Source of the DNA: an uncultured Carnobacterium sp.
GTDB lineage: Bacteria; Bacillota; Bacilli; Lactobacillales; Aerococcaceae
DNA: 13,929 nucleotides
Assembly: GCA_937976325.1 (NCBI GenBank)
Contig: CALJSD010000001.1
Location: 1-13,929, forward strand
Direction of reading: 5' to 3'
Notes under the pieces: generated by a model
Databases searched by the model: none
The model's input: only the letters and a program-made list of their open reading frames with translations
What the model was told of the DNA's origin: nothing
In this document: piece after piece, positions 1 through 7,166 of the stretch
How the letters are laid out: each line of letters opens with the position of its first letter
How positions within the stretch are numbered: position 1 is the first letter of the stretch
Made by a program: the position numbers and the translations under genes

Positions 1-213
1 TTTGTCGTACGCATATACTAATAAAGTACGTTCGCCTTCTTTTGCAGGTGTAGGTTGACCTGGTTGAATTGCCTCACGTTGCTCTTTTGTTAAATCAGCG
101 ATATTTACAGTAACCACTTCTGGAGTAGCTGCTTGTGCTACTGTATTTGAAAATAGTCCTACAAGACCTAATAAAGTTACGATAACTAATAATTTTGCAG
201 ATAGTTTTTTCAT
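1..213 (-). CDS. secreted protein, N-terminal part only (gene runs off the window)
   Basis: The 71 codons visible start at the ATG at 213-211 and stay open to the window edge, so the C-terminus is missing. The start is supported by an AGGAAGAG-type ribosome binding site at 225-218. The product begins with Lys-Lys, then a hydrophobic stretch at about residues 8-22, then AQA followed by Ala at residues 26-29: a Sec signal peptide with a likely cleavage after residue 28. The mature part reads ATPEVVTVNIADLTKEQREA and continues into a Pro/Gln-rich segment (QPGQPTP). This N-terminal style is seen in small cell-wall-anchored proteins of lactic acid bacteria, but the anchor region is outside the window, so function and any LPXTG motif are unknown. 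It is transcribed from its own promoter at 247-275. Confidence 0.75.
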   Translation of the reverse strand, partial: MKKLSAKLLVIVTLLGLVGLFSNTVAQAATPEVVTVNIADLTKEQREAIQPGQPTPAKEGERTLLVYAYDK

Positions 214-246
214 TTATCTCTTCCTTTCTTTTTTGACTGCCCGAAT

Positions 247-275
247 ATAGTATCACACTTAAAAAATATTCTCAA
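247..275 (-). promoter_or_regulatory. sigma-A-type promoter for the secreted-protein gene
   Basis: On the minus strand TTGAGA (275-270) is separated by 17 bases from TACTAT (252-247). The -35 box matches the consensus at five of six positions and the -10 box at four of six. It lies about 35 bases upstream of the start codon at 213, with the ribosome binding site in between. Seen in sequence; activity is inferred. Confidence 0.55.
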
Positions 276-440
276 ATATTTACCTCTTATAGGCATGATT
301 TTATTCATTTCACAATCTTTTATTAGAACTAAACAAAATAATATTTATTAAAACGTATTTGTTCACTTGAATTTTCGTTTTCATATTTTCATTTCACAAT
401 TGTTCTATTTTAAAATAACCCATTTTCCTTCCCTCTCCAA

Positions 441-485
441 CAATACACTGTTCATTTACGCTAAAGAAAAAGAGACCTTCGGATT
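441..485. repeat. partial repeat: copy of the left flank and arm of element B
   Basis: Bases 441-485 closely match 776-822. Both begin CAATAC, pass through a CATTT..GC/CG..CTAAAG segment and end in AGAGACCTTCGGATT. The 776-822 copy is the outer flank and left arm of structured element B. Here no partner arm follows: after 485 the sequence diverges, and element A lies further on. It therefore looks like the remnant of another copy, or a duplication split by the arrival of element A. It is also why an open frame crosses this stretch; that frame has no ribosome binding site and is not called as a gene. Confidence 0.55.
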
Positions 486-541
486 GATATGCATCCAAAT
501 ATAGTCCCTTTTCTGGTGCCTTTATTTGCACTACAACTATA

Positions 542-758
542 CACAACTCAAATCCATTTCTAAACAAAAAATACTTCGTCCTTTCGGACTTTATAATAGC
601 AGTAATGGGAAAGAGCAACCGATGTGAAATAGAGGGAGTAAGGAATTTATTCCCTACTCCCTCTTTGAAGCTCGGTAGTGATTGAGACTATAGGCTCAAT
701 CCGGTGCCTCATTACAGCTATTATAAAAACGTCCGAAACCTCCTCTAGTTTTTTAAAA
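542..758 (-). repeat. structured repeat element A (candidate non-coding RNA or miniature mobile element)
   Basis: The core is 582-738. Read on the minus strand it can fold as follows. P1 is a long closing stem: TTTCGGAC..TTTATAATAGC.GTAATG at the 5' side against CATTAC.GCTATTATAAAGTCCGAAA at the 3' side. P2 pairs 701-695 with 686-680 (GATTGAG/CTCAATC). P3 pairs 676-672 with 622-618 (ACCGA/TCGGT). P4 pairs 663-655 with 640-632 (GAGGGAGTA/TACTCCCTC), extended by GGAAT/ATTCC near the loop. Unpaired ACCGG, GCTTCAAA and TTCACA are shared with element C. An exact 12-base direct repeat (ACTACAACTATA, 530-541 and 759-770) flanks the element and could be a target duplication or part of a larger repeat. 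Orientation is the same as element B and the upstream ABC operon. No protein is encoded. Confidence 0.75.
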
Positions 759-799
759 ACTACAACTATATAAAGGCAATACCTAGTCATTTGCACTAA

Positions 800-984
800 A
801 GAAAAAAGAGACCTTCGGATTTTATAGTAGCAACAATAGCGAGTGTAATCGATTTGAATTACTGACGCTTAGAATTTTAATTCGCAGCGTCAGTTTGAAA
901 ATCGATAGGAAGTGAGACTCTAGGCTCACTCCGGTACAGCTATTGTAGTTACTATAAAAATATCCGAAGGATCTCTTTTCTTTT
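800..984 (-). repeat. structured repeat element B, directly after the ABC operon stop codon
   Basis: This is a second copy of the element described at 542-758. The closing stem joins GAGACCTTCGGAT..TTATAGTAGC (808-832) with its near complement at 949-973. P2 is AGTGAG/CTCACT (911-916 with 925-930), P3 is ATCGAT/ATCGAT (848-853 with 901-906) and P4 is CTGACGCT/AGCGTCAG (862-869 with 886-893). Compared with A and C it lacks about ten base pairs at the inner end of P1 but keeps the ACCGG motif, the P2 loop beginning CCT and the TTCAAA segment. Both ends are A-rich on the way in and T-rich on the way out (minus-strand exit GGTCTCTTTTTTC), so the stem could also act as a bidirectional intrinsic terminator. 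It begins within about ten bases of the exporter stop codon at 994-996, so it forms the 3' untranslated end of that operon. Confidence 0.75.
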
Positions 985-993
985 AATTGTGCA

Positions 994-2799
994 CTAATCG
1001 AGTTCGATTTGGCCTGTGTATAGTTTGTAGTAGACGCCGCGTTTGTCCATAAGGCTCTCATGGTCTCCTCGTTCGATAATCTCACCGTGATCCATTACCA
1101 TAATCACATCCGAATTACGAATCGTAGATAAACGGTGCGCAATTACAAATGAAGTACGGCCTTCCATCAATTGGTCCATACCACGTGAAATTAACGCTTC
1201 AGTATGGCTATCGATTGAGCTTGTTGCTTCATCAAGAATCAATACTTTAGGGTTCGCAACGGCAGCACGCGCAATCGCAAGCAATTGACGTTGACCTTGT
1301 GACAAACCTTCGCCGTCCCCTGTAATTTCTGTTTGGTATCCTTGAGGAAGACGTTTGATAAAGCTGTGGGCATTGGCAAGTTTCGCCGCCTTAATGACTT
1401 CATCATCCGTCGCGTCTAAATTACCGTAGCGAATATTATCCGCAATTGTTCCAGTAAATAAATGTGTGTCTTGCAATACAATCGAAATTGTCTTACGCAA
1501 GTCATCTTTCTTAATCTTCGTTACTGGAATCTCGTCAAATGTAATCACACCTGAATCGATTTCGTAGAAACGGTTGATTAAGTTTGTGATGGTTGTTTTA
1601 CCAGCACCAGTCGCCCCTACAAAGGCTACTTTTAATCCTGGTTCCGCCCAAACATTGATATCTTTTAAGATACGCACTCCTGGCACATATCCAAAGTCAA
1701 CATTGTGTAGTTGAATGTTTCCGACAACCGGAATACGTTTGTCACCATCCACCCAGTACCATTGATTTGGATCGCGTTGGTCCAGAGTAACCGTTCCTTC
1801 GTCGACTTCAGGTTCTTCACGAAGAATCGCAAAGATACGTTCTGCCCCGGCCATCGCACTAAGAAGTACGTTCATTTGTTGAGACATTTGTCCAAGTGGT
1901 TGTGCGAATGTTCTTGAGAATTGTAGGAATGAGGCAAGTCCCCCAATATCCATGGCGTTAATAATCACCAAGTATCCACCAACTGCTGCGGTAATCGCAT
2001 AGTTCACGTAACTGATGTTTCCTAAGATTGGGAACATGATACTTGAATAGAATTGTGCGTTATTGGCAGCTTCTTGAAGTTCAGTGTTGAGTTTATTGAA
2101 TTCATCTAAGACTTTATGTTCGTGGTTAAATACTTTCACCACTTTTTGTCCTTCTATATGCTCTTCCACGAAACCATTCACTTGTCCAAGAATCGCTTGT
2201 TGTGCAGCGAATTGTTTTCCTGATTTGACCCCGAGTTTCTTCACGATTTGGAACATCAAGAATACCATCACAATCAGAAGCACTGTTAAGATTGGTGAAA
2301 GGATGACCATCATCACAAATGTCAATACTAATTGAAGCACTGAGCTGATAATCATTAACATACTGTTGTTAAACGCATTTTGAATATTTTCAAAGTCATT
2401 TGTAAAACGAGACATTAAGTCCCCGTGCTTATTCGTATCAAAGAAACGAATTGGCAAACTTTGAATATGGTTGAATAAGTCTGCACGCATTTTTTCGATG
2501 GTATTTTGTCCCACCGTTACCATTAAACGCGCTGAGAAGTAGCTGGCTGTTGCCCCAAGTACATAGACAATCGCGATAAAGCCAAGCATTTTCGCTAATC
2601 CGGCTAAGTCTCCTGTAGCAATAAAATCATTGATTAACGGACGAATCGCATACGTTCCGATAATTCCGGATGCACTTCCAATAATTAAGCAGACGACAAC
2701 AACTGCAAGAGTCCATTTACTCTTCCATAAATAACCCCATAAGTCTGCCAAAGTTTGTTTTATATTTTCTGGACGTTTTGGCCCTTTATGTTTACTCAT
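994..2799 (-). CDS. heterodimeric multidrug ABC exporter, subunit with the intact catalytic residues (EfrB/LmrD/YheH-like)
   Basis: A 601-residue half-transporter of the type IV exporter fold: an N-terminal six-helix membrane domain (about residues 28-310) followed by a nucleotide-binding domain. Visible motifs are Walker A GATGAGKT (395-402), a signature of LSQGQ (499-503, rather than LSGGQ), Walker B ending ILDE with the catalytic Glu524, and the switch His555. A short extra segment (about 331-358) precedes the ATPase domain, as in larger subunits of this family. The start ATG overlaps the end of the upstream partner gene by eight bases and has AAAGGAG nine bases ahead, indicating translational coupling. 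It should pair with the upstream subunit to export hydrophobic drugs or lipids from the membrane using ATP. Family assignment is strong; substrate cannot be read from sequence. Confidence 0.9.
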   Translation of the reverse strand: MSKHKGPKRPENIKQTLADLWGYLWKSKWTLAVVVVCLIIGSASGIIGTYAIRPLINDFIATGDLAGLAKMLGFIAIVYVLGATASYFSARLMVTVGQNTIEKMRADLFNHIQSLPIRFFDTNKHGDLMSRFTNDFENIQNAFNNSMLMIISSVLQLVLTFVMMVILSPILTVLLIVMVFLMFQIVKKLGVKSGKQFAAQQAILGQVNGFVEEHIEGQKVVKVFNHEHKVLDEFNKLNTELQEAANNAQFYSSIMFPILGNISYVNYAITAAVGGYLVIINAMDIGGLASFLQFSRTFAQPLGQMSQQMNVLLSAMAGAERIFAILREEPEVDEGTVTLDQRDPNQWYWVDGDKRIPVVGNIQLHNVDFGYVPGVRILKDINVWAEPGLKVAFVGATGAGKTTITNLINRFYEIDSGVITFDEIPVTKIKKDDLRKTISIVLQDTHLFTGTIADNIRYGNLDATDDEVIKAAKLANAHSFIKRLPQGYQTEITGDGEGLSQGQRQLLAIARAAVANPKVLILDEATSSIDSHTEALISRGMDQLMEGRTSFVIAHRLSTIRNSDVIMVMDHGEIIERGDHESLMDKRGVYYKLYTGQIELD

Positions 2800-4528
2800 C
2801 TCCTTTGGCTCCTTTCATTTGGGTTTCGTAAATATCACGATACAAGTCGTTTGTTTCCATTAACTCTTCGTGAGTTCCTAGTCCGTTCACTTTACCATCA
2901 TCTAATACAAGAATATTGTCTGCTCCTTGGATAGATGAAATACGTTGGGCAATAATGATGACCGTTGTATCTGGTAAATGGTTGAAGAACGCTTCACGGA
3001 TTTTCGAGTCAGTCGCTGTATCGACCGCTGAAGTTGAATCGTCTAAGATTAACACGGCTGGTTTACGTAGCATTGCACGTGCAATTGTAAGACGTTGTTT
3101 TTGTCCACCAGAGAAGTTTGAACCGCCTTGTTCTACACGAGTGTCATAACCATCTGGCATTTCCATAATGAAGTCATGGGCTTGTGCATGTTTGGCCGCT
3201 TGAATCATCTCTTCTTCTGTGGCGTCTGGATTTCCCCATAAGAGGTTCTCACGAATGGTTCCAGAGAATAATGTATTCTTTTGTAAAACCATCGATACGT
3301 TTTGACGTAGGTCTGCGAAACGATACTCGCGTACATCATGGCCACCTACGCGAACAGTCCCTGCAGTAGTGTCATAAAGTCGAGGAATTAACTGTACGAG
3401 AGATGACTTCCCAGAACCAGTTGGCCCGATAATTCCGAACACTTCACCTGGTTTAATCTTGAAGCTGATATCGCTAAGCACTTCTTCGTCTTGTTGTTTT
3501 CCGTATGAGAAATGAACATGATCAAATTCCACTTCACCGTAAACTTTGTCAACTGTAATTGGAAATTCAGGTTCTTCCACATCGATGTTTGTATCTAACA
3601 CTTCGAAAATACGGTCCATAGATGCTTTTGTCATGGTTAACATGACGAATACGAATGAAATCATCATCAGTGACATCAAGATTTGTGTGATATAAGAAAT
3701 GAAACTGATAAGGTCCCCAGTTGTCATCGTTCCGCTAATAACGAGTCCACCACCGAACCACATCACCGCAATCATTACCGCATAAACCGTTAATTGCATG
3801 ATTGGGTTATTCCACATTACGACATACATCGCATGTAAGGCGCGTTCTCTAAATGTAGAGTTTTCTTTGCCGAATTTTTTCTTCTCGAAGGTTTCACGTA
3901 CGAATGATTTTACAACGCGAATTCCGATAAAGTTTTCTTGTAATGTACGGTTAATACCGTCTGTTGCTTGTTGTAATTTTCTAAAGCGAGGAAAGGCTGT
4001 AGAAATGATGAGTGCTAATGAGAGCACTAAGATTGGAACTGCAACCATAAAGACAAGAGATAATTGCGCATTAATACTTACCGCAAAGAAGATCGCTAAG
4101 ATAAACATCATCGGCGCACGCGCTAAAATACGCATCGTCATAATGGCTGTATTTTGAATGTTGTTAACGTCACTCGTCATACGCGTAATTAAGGAAGCAT
4201 TTGAAAAGTGATCGATGTTCTTAAATGAGAAAGCTTGAATCTTCTTCATCTCAGCAGAACGTAATTCTGCTGCAACCCCAGTACCTGCAATCGATGCAAA
4301 TTTCGCACCAAGTACTCCAGCTGAAAGAGATACAATCGCAACGAGAACCATAATGAATCCTTGTTGCACAATATAGCCTAAGTCTTTATTTGGAATCCCT
4401 TCGTCGATAATTTGCTTCATAATAATCGGTTGCGCTACTTCACAGAGCACCTCGATTAAGATGGCAAAAAACGCTAAGAAAGGATATTTTTTATACTTAC
4501 TAAAAAACGGAATAATCTGTTTTAGCAT
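2792..4528 (-). CDS. heterodimeric multidrug ABC exporter, subunit with the degenerate ATP site (EfrA/LmrC/YheI-like)
   Basis: A 578-residue half-transporter, first gene of the exporter operon. It has a six-helix membrane domain (about residues 15-305) and a nucleotide-binding domain with Walker A GPTGSGKS (368-375) and signature FSGGQ (472-476). Two catalytic positions are altered: Walker B reads LILDDST, with Asp497 where Glu is usual, and the switch position reads AQRIS, with Gln528 in place of His. Together with LSQGQ in the partner this makes one degenerate ATP site in the dimer, the hallmark of the LmrCD/EfrAB/TM287-288 group. I chose the ATG at 4528-4526 because AAGGAGTGA lies just ahead and MLKQIIPFF fits family N-termini. 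An in-frame extension to a TTG at 4597 would cross the leader hairpin and has no ribosome binding site. Confidence 0.9.
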   Translation of the reverse strand: MLKQIIPFFSKYKKYPFLAFFAILIEVLCEVAQPIIMKQIIDEGIPNKDLGYIVQQGFIMVLVAIVSLSAGVLGAKFASIAGTGVAAELRSAEMKKIQAFSFKNIDHFSNASLITRMTSDVNNIQNTAIMTMRILARAPMMFILAIFFAVSINAQLSLVFMVAVPILVLSLALIISTAFPRFRKLQQATDGINRTLQENFIGIRVVKSFVRETFEKKKFGKENSTFRERALHAMYVVMWNNPIMQLTVYAVMIAVMWFGGGLVISGTMTTGDLISFISYITQILMSLMMISFVFVMLTMTKASMDRIFEVLDTNIDVEEPEFPITVDKVYGEVEFDHVHFSYGKQQDEEVLSDISFKIKPGEVFGIIGPTGSGKSSLVQLIPRLYDTTAGTVRVGGHDVREYRFADLRQNVSMVLQKNTLFSGTIRENLLWGNPDATEEEMIQAAKHAQAHDFIMEMPDGYDTRVEQGGSNFSGGQKQRLTIARAMLRKPAVLILDDSTSAVDTATDSKIREAFFNHLPDTTVIIIAQRISSIQGADNILVLDDGKVNGLGTHEELMETNDLYRDIYETQMKGAKGDE

Positions 4529-4560
4529 TTTTTCACTCCTTTTTAATGAATTTTGATAAT

Positions 4561-4589
4561 AAAAAACTGCCCTTGAGTTCCTCTCAAAG
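4561..4589 (-). terminator. terminator-like hairpin in the exporter mRNA leader (possible attenuator)
   Basis: On the minus strand CTTTGAG (4589-4583) pairs with CTCAAGG (4577-4571) around a five-base loop, and GCAGTTTTTT follows to 4561. It lies between the promoter at 4620-4648 and the ribosome binding site of the first exporter gene. The stem is only seven pairs with one G-U, so it may be weak. The related BmrCD exporter of Bacillus subtilis is controlled by ribosome-mediated attenuation, but I see no leader peptide with a good start here, so a regulatory role is inference. Confidence 0.35.
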
Positions 4590-4619
4590 ACAAGCAATTA
4601 GCTACGAATTACTATAAAT

Positions 4620-4648
4620 AGTTTAACAATCTTTTTTTTGGTTTTCAA
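4620..4648 (-). promoter_or_regulatory. promoter of the multidrug exporter operon
   Basis: Minus strand TTGAAA (4648-4643) and TAAACT (4625-4620) are separated by exactly 17 bases. The first matches the -35 consensus at five of six positions and the second the -10 consensus at four of six. It lies 92 bases upstream of the start codon at 4528, leaving an untranslated leader of about 85 bases that contains the hairpin at 4561-4589. Confidence 0.55.
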
Positions 4649-4756
4649 TAGATTGCCCTTCGAAATTTAATTAAATTTTCATTTTTACGTTACAATCTTT
4701 TCTGCTTAGAAAACGAATACCAGCTTCAACTTTTACACTTCGAATGTGCCTGTGTT

Positions 4757-4786
4757 TTGTGTTTAGACCGCGATTTATGGTACAAT
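4757..4786 (+). promoter_or_regulatory. promoter of thrC, extended -10 type
   Basis: TACAAT at 4781-4786 is preceded by TGG, giving an extended -10 (TGGTACAAT). A partial -35 (TTGTGT, 4757-4762) lies 18 bases upstream. The element is 36 bases ahead of the thrC start codon. No T-box or other structured leader is seen between promoter and gene. Confidence 0.6.
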
Positions 4787-4821
4787 GAGCGCAACGAAAT
4801 TTTAGAAAGCGAGGGACTCAA

Positions 4822-6312
4822 GTGTCCACAATTCAATACATTAGTACACGAGACACAAACAACCGCGTTACAGCTTCGCAAGCCATTTTAAAAGGAATTG
4901 CGGAAGACGGTGGTTTATATGTACCAACTGCCCTCCCAGAAGTGACTCTGGACTGGGAAGTGTTAAAAACACAAAGCTATCAAGAAATTGCCATTGAAAT
5001 TTTATCTGCATTTTTAACAGATTTTACAAAAGAAGAGATTACAAACTGCGTGCATTCAGCGTACGATACAACATTTGATACAAAGGAAATTGCACCAGTG
5101 AAAAAAGTTGGCGATCGTCACTTTATGGAACTCTTCCACGGAAGAACTATCGCCTTCAAGGATATGGCGCTATCCATCTTGCCATACCTACTTACAACTG
5201 CTGCGAAGAAAAACAAATCTGACAAAGAAATCGTGATTCTAACAGCGACATCAGGAGACACTGGGAAAGCAGCCCTTGCAGGATTTGCGGACGTACCTCA
5301 TACAAACATCATCGTCTTCTATCCAAAAGGCGGCGTAAGTACCATCCAAGAACGCCAAATGGTCACACAAGCCGGCGACAACACATTCGTCTATGGTGTA
5401 GAAGGAAACTTCGATGACGCACAAACAAAAGTTAAAGAATTATTCGCGGATAAAGAACTAAACGCAACACTTGCAGAAAAAGGATTCCAATTCTCTTCTG
5501 CTAACTCGATTAACATCGGACGTCTTTGCCCACAAATCGTGTACTACGTATTCGCGTATGCACAATTAGTCAAAGACGGCACACTTAAAATTGGCGAACC
5601 AATGAACGTTGTCGTTCCAACTGGTAACTTCGGTAACATCCTAGCAGCTTACTACGCAAAAGGAATCGGTGTTCCAATCAATAAACTCATTTGTGCTTCA
5701 AACGAAAACGATGTGCTGGTTGATTTCTTCCAAACAGGAACATACAACCGACTTCGCGAATTTAAATTAACAAGTTCTCCAAGTATGGATATCCTTGTTT
5801 CAAGTAACCTTGAGCGTTTCGTCTTCGAATTAACAGGACGTAGCTCGCAGGAAACAAATGCACTCATGACTTCCCTAAAAGAAAACGGAAGCTACTCTGT
5901 TCCAAATACAGACACTGCTCTATTCAAGCAATTTTACGGAAACCGTGCGAGCCAAGAAGAGACAGCTCAAACGATTCATGACGTATTCACGAACGAGCAT
6001 TATTTATTAGATCCACACACTGCAGTTGCGGATGCTGTGTATGATAAATACAAGAAAGAAACAGGAGACGAAACTCCTACAGTGATCGTATCGACAGCAA
6101 GTCCATACAAATTCCCACAAAGTGTTCTTTCAGCACTAAACGTGGATACAAACCAAACAGATGCTAAATTGATGGAAGCTATTCAACAAGAAAGCGGCAT
6201 TGCGATTCCAACAGCTGTCACAAGCGTATTGGATGCCCCAATCCGTCATACAAAAGTTCTTTCAATCGAAGGCATGAAACAATCTGTCTTAGATTCATTA
6301 AACATTCAATAA
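4822..6312 (+). CDS. thrC: threonine synthase
   Basis: Converts O-phospho-L-homoserine and water to L-threonine and phosphate, the last step of threonine biosynthesis, in the cytoplasm with pyridoxal phosphate. The 496-residue length fits the longer bacterial/fungal-type threonine synthases. Key signs are HGRTIAFKDMA with the cofactor lysine at 113, the glycine/serine-rich phosphate-binding loop TATSGDTGKAAL (141-152), the N-terminal YISTRD opening, and the segment PTGNFGNILAAYYAKG. The start is GTG at 4822, with GAGGG seven bases ahead; no better ATG fits. It is a single-gene unit, divergent from the multidrug exporter and convergent with the nitroreductase, with a terminator immediately after the stop. 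No other homoserine or threonine pathway genes are adjacent. Confidence 0.95.
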   Translation: MSTIQYISTRDTNNRVTASQAILKGIAEDGGLYVPTALPEVTLDWEVLKTQSYQEIAIEILSAFLTDFTKEEITNCVHSAYDTTFDTKEIAPVKKVGDRHFMELFHGRTIAFKDMALSILPYLLTTAAKKNKSDKEIVILTATSGDTGKAALAGFADVPHTNIIVFYPKGGVSTIQERQMVTQAGDNTFVYGVEGNFDDAQTKVKELFADKELNATLAEKGFQFSSANSINIGRLCPQIVYYVFAYAQLVKDGTLKIGEPMNVVVPTGNFGNILAAYYAKGIGVPINKLICASNENDVLVDFFQTGTYNRLREFKLTSSPSMDILVSSNLERFVFELTGRSSQETNALMTSLKENGSYSVPNTDTALFKQFYGNRASQEETAQTIHDVFTNEHYLLDPHTAVADAVYDKYKKETGDETPTVIVSTASPYKFPQSVLSALNVDTNQTDAKLMEAIQQESGIAIPTAVTSVLDAPIRHTKVLSIEGMKQSVLDSLNIQ

Positions 6313-6319
6313 AAACAAA

Positions 6320-6363
6320 AAGACAAGAAATAGTTGTACCGACTATCTCTTGTCTTCTTTTTT
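6320..6363. terminator. bidirectional intrinsic terminator between thrC and the nitroreductase gene
   Basis: AAGACAAGA.ATAGT (6320-6334) pairs with ACTAT.TCTTGTCTT (6342-6356), a stem of about 14 pairs with one mismatch. The T-rich tail CTTTTTT follows on the plus strand, and TTTTTGTTTTTA on the minus strand. It begins seven bases after the thrC stop codon and touches the stop codon of the convergent gene, so one hairpin can serve both. Confidence 0.85.
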
Positions 6364-7111
6364 ATTCTTCAGTTAAGAACCCTTGTGCTTTTAGTACATC
6401 GAGCATTTCCGCACGTTTAGCCCCAAGCGTGTGGTATTTTGTAGACACTTGTTTTGTAAAGGCATCTACACGACGGTTAGCATCACGAAGGTCGTAGTAT
6501 TCTGTCACTGTCGCATCATACTCTTTCAACTCTTCTAATGGTTTTTCAAGCTCACGGTATCCATTTTCCATATGAATCACTTCTTTTGGAAGGCGTGGTT
6601 TTAATTGTGGCTCTTGCGTTGGCCAACCCACAGCTAATCCGATGGCTGGATAAGTGTATTTCGGTAAATTTAGTAACTCAACAATTTTTGCTGTATCGTT
6701 AAAGAAACTTCCTAGGTAAACAGTTCCCATCCCTAGAGATTCGGCCGCCACGACAACGTTTTGAGCTGCAATCACCGCATCTGTTAATCCAGATACGAAA
6801 CGGTCTGCGCTGCCTTGAACGCCCACTTCTTGTCCTAAGGCTTTTGCAATTTCAGTGTTACGACGTTGGTCCACCACGAATACAAATAAATGTCCGTTGT
6901 TAGCGACATAAGGTTGCCCACTTACAGTCGCTAATTCCTTCTTCAATTCTGGATCTGTCACACTAATAATCGAATAAGCTTGCATGTACATACTTGAAGC
7001 TGTTCTTTGCGCTACTTCTACTAATAAATCCACTTCTTCTTTTGTTAATGGTTTATCCGCAAACGCACGAATCGTACGGTGATTTAGTTGTGTTTTGATA
7101 GTTTCATTCAT
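6362..7111 (-). CDS. NfsA/FRP-family NADPH-dependent flavin or nitro reductase
   Basis: A 249-residue flavoprotein of the nitroreductase superfamily, close in length to NfsA and FRP (about 240-250). The N-terminal NHRTIRAF carries the Arg-Ser/Thr-x-Arg-x-Phe pattern that binds the FMN phosphate. Further family signs are SSMYMQAYSII, the VVAAESLGMGTVYLGSF segment near residues 119-135 and PAIGLAVGWP near 155-165. Such enzymes reduce nitroaromatics, quinones or free flavins in the cytosol as FMN-bound dimers; the physiological substrate is not evident. The ATG at 7111 has AAAGGAG eight bases ahead. Only about 20 bases separate it from the mecA terminator, leaving no room for a full promoter. 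It is therefore probably transcribed by read-through from mecA or from a promoter inside mecA. Confidence 0.85.
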   Translation of the reverse strand: MNETIKTQLNHRTIRAFADKPLTKEEVDLLVEVAQRTASSMYMQAYSIISVTDPELKKELATVSGQPYVANNGHLFVFVVDQRRNTEIAKALGQEVGVQGSADRFVSGLTDAVIAAQNVVVAAESLGMGTVYLGSFFNDTAKIVELLNLPKYTYPAIGLAVGWPTQEPQLKPRLPKEVIHMENGYRELEKPLEELKEYDATVTEYYDLRDANRRVDAFTKQVSTKYHTLGAKRAEMLDVLKAQGFLTEE

Positions 7112-7133
7112 ATGAGTTGCTCCTTTGTATCAA

Positions 7134-7161
7134 AAAAAGAGTCGACTGCTCAACTCTTTTT
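7134..7161 (-). terminator. intrinsic terminator after mecA
   Basis: Minus strand AAAAAGAGT (7161-7153) pairs with ACTCTTTTT (7142-7134) around a ten-base loop, giving a nine-pair stem with a T tract reaching 7132. It lies six bases beyond the mecA stop codon. Because most of the stem is A-T it may allow partial read-through into the nitroreductase gene. Confidence 0.65.
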
Positions 7162-7166
7162 GTTTT

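Noticed and set aside
394..618. A 74-codon open frame on the minus strand
   Set aside because: It starts with TTG inside element A, has no ribosome binding site, and about half of it is repeat sequence. A decayed gene fragment at 394-530 cannot be excluded but is not supported.
582..971. Elements A and B as T-box riboswitches or other known leader RNAs
   Set aside because: The conserved ACCGG recalls part of a T-box, but the TGGNACCGCG motif, stem I features and a downstream biosynthetic or tRNA-synthetase gene are absent, and the elements lie after genes rather than before them.
582..971. A CRISPR array
   Set aside because: Only two long, diverged copies with internal hairpins; no short regular repeats, no spacers and no cas genes.
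4529..4597. N-terminal extension of the first exporter subunit to a TTG at 4597
   Set aside because: It crosses the leader hairpin, includes the ribosome binding site of the ATG at 4528, and does not match family N-termini.
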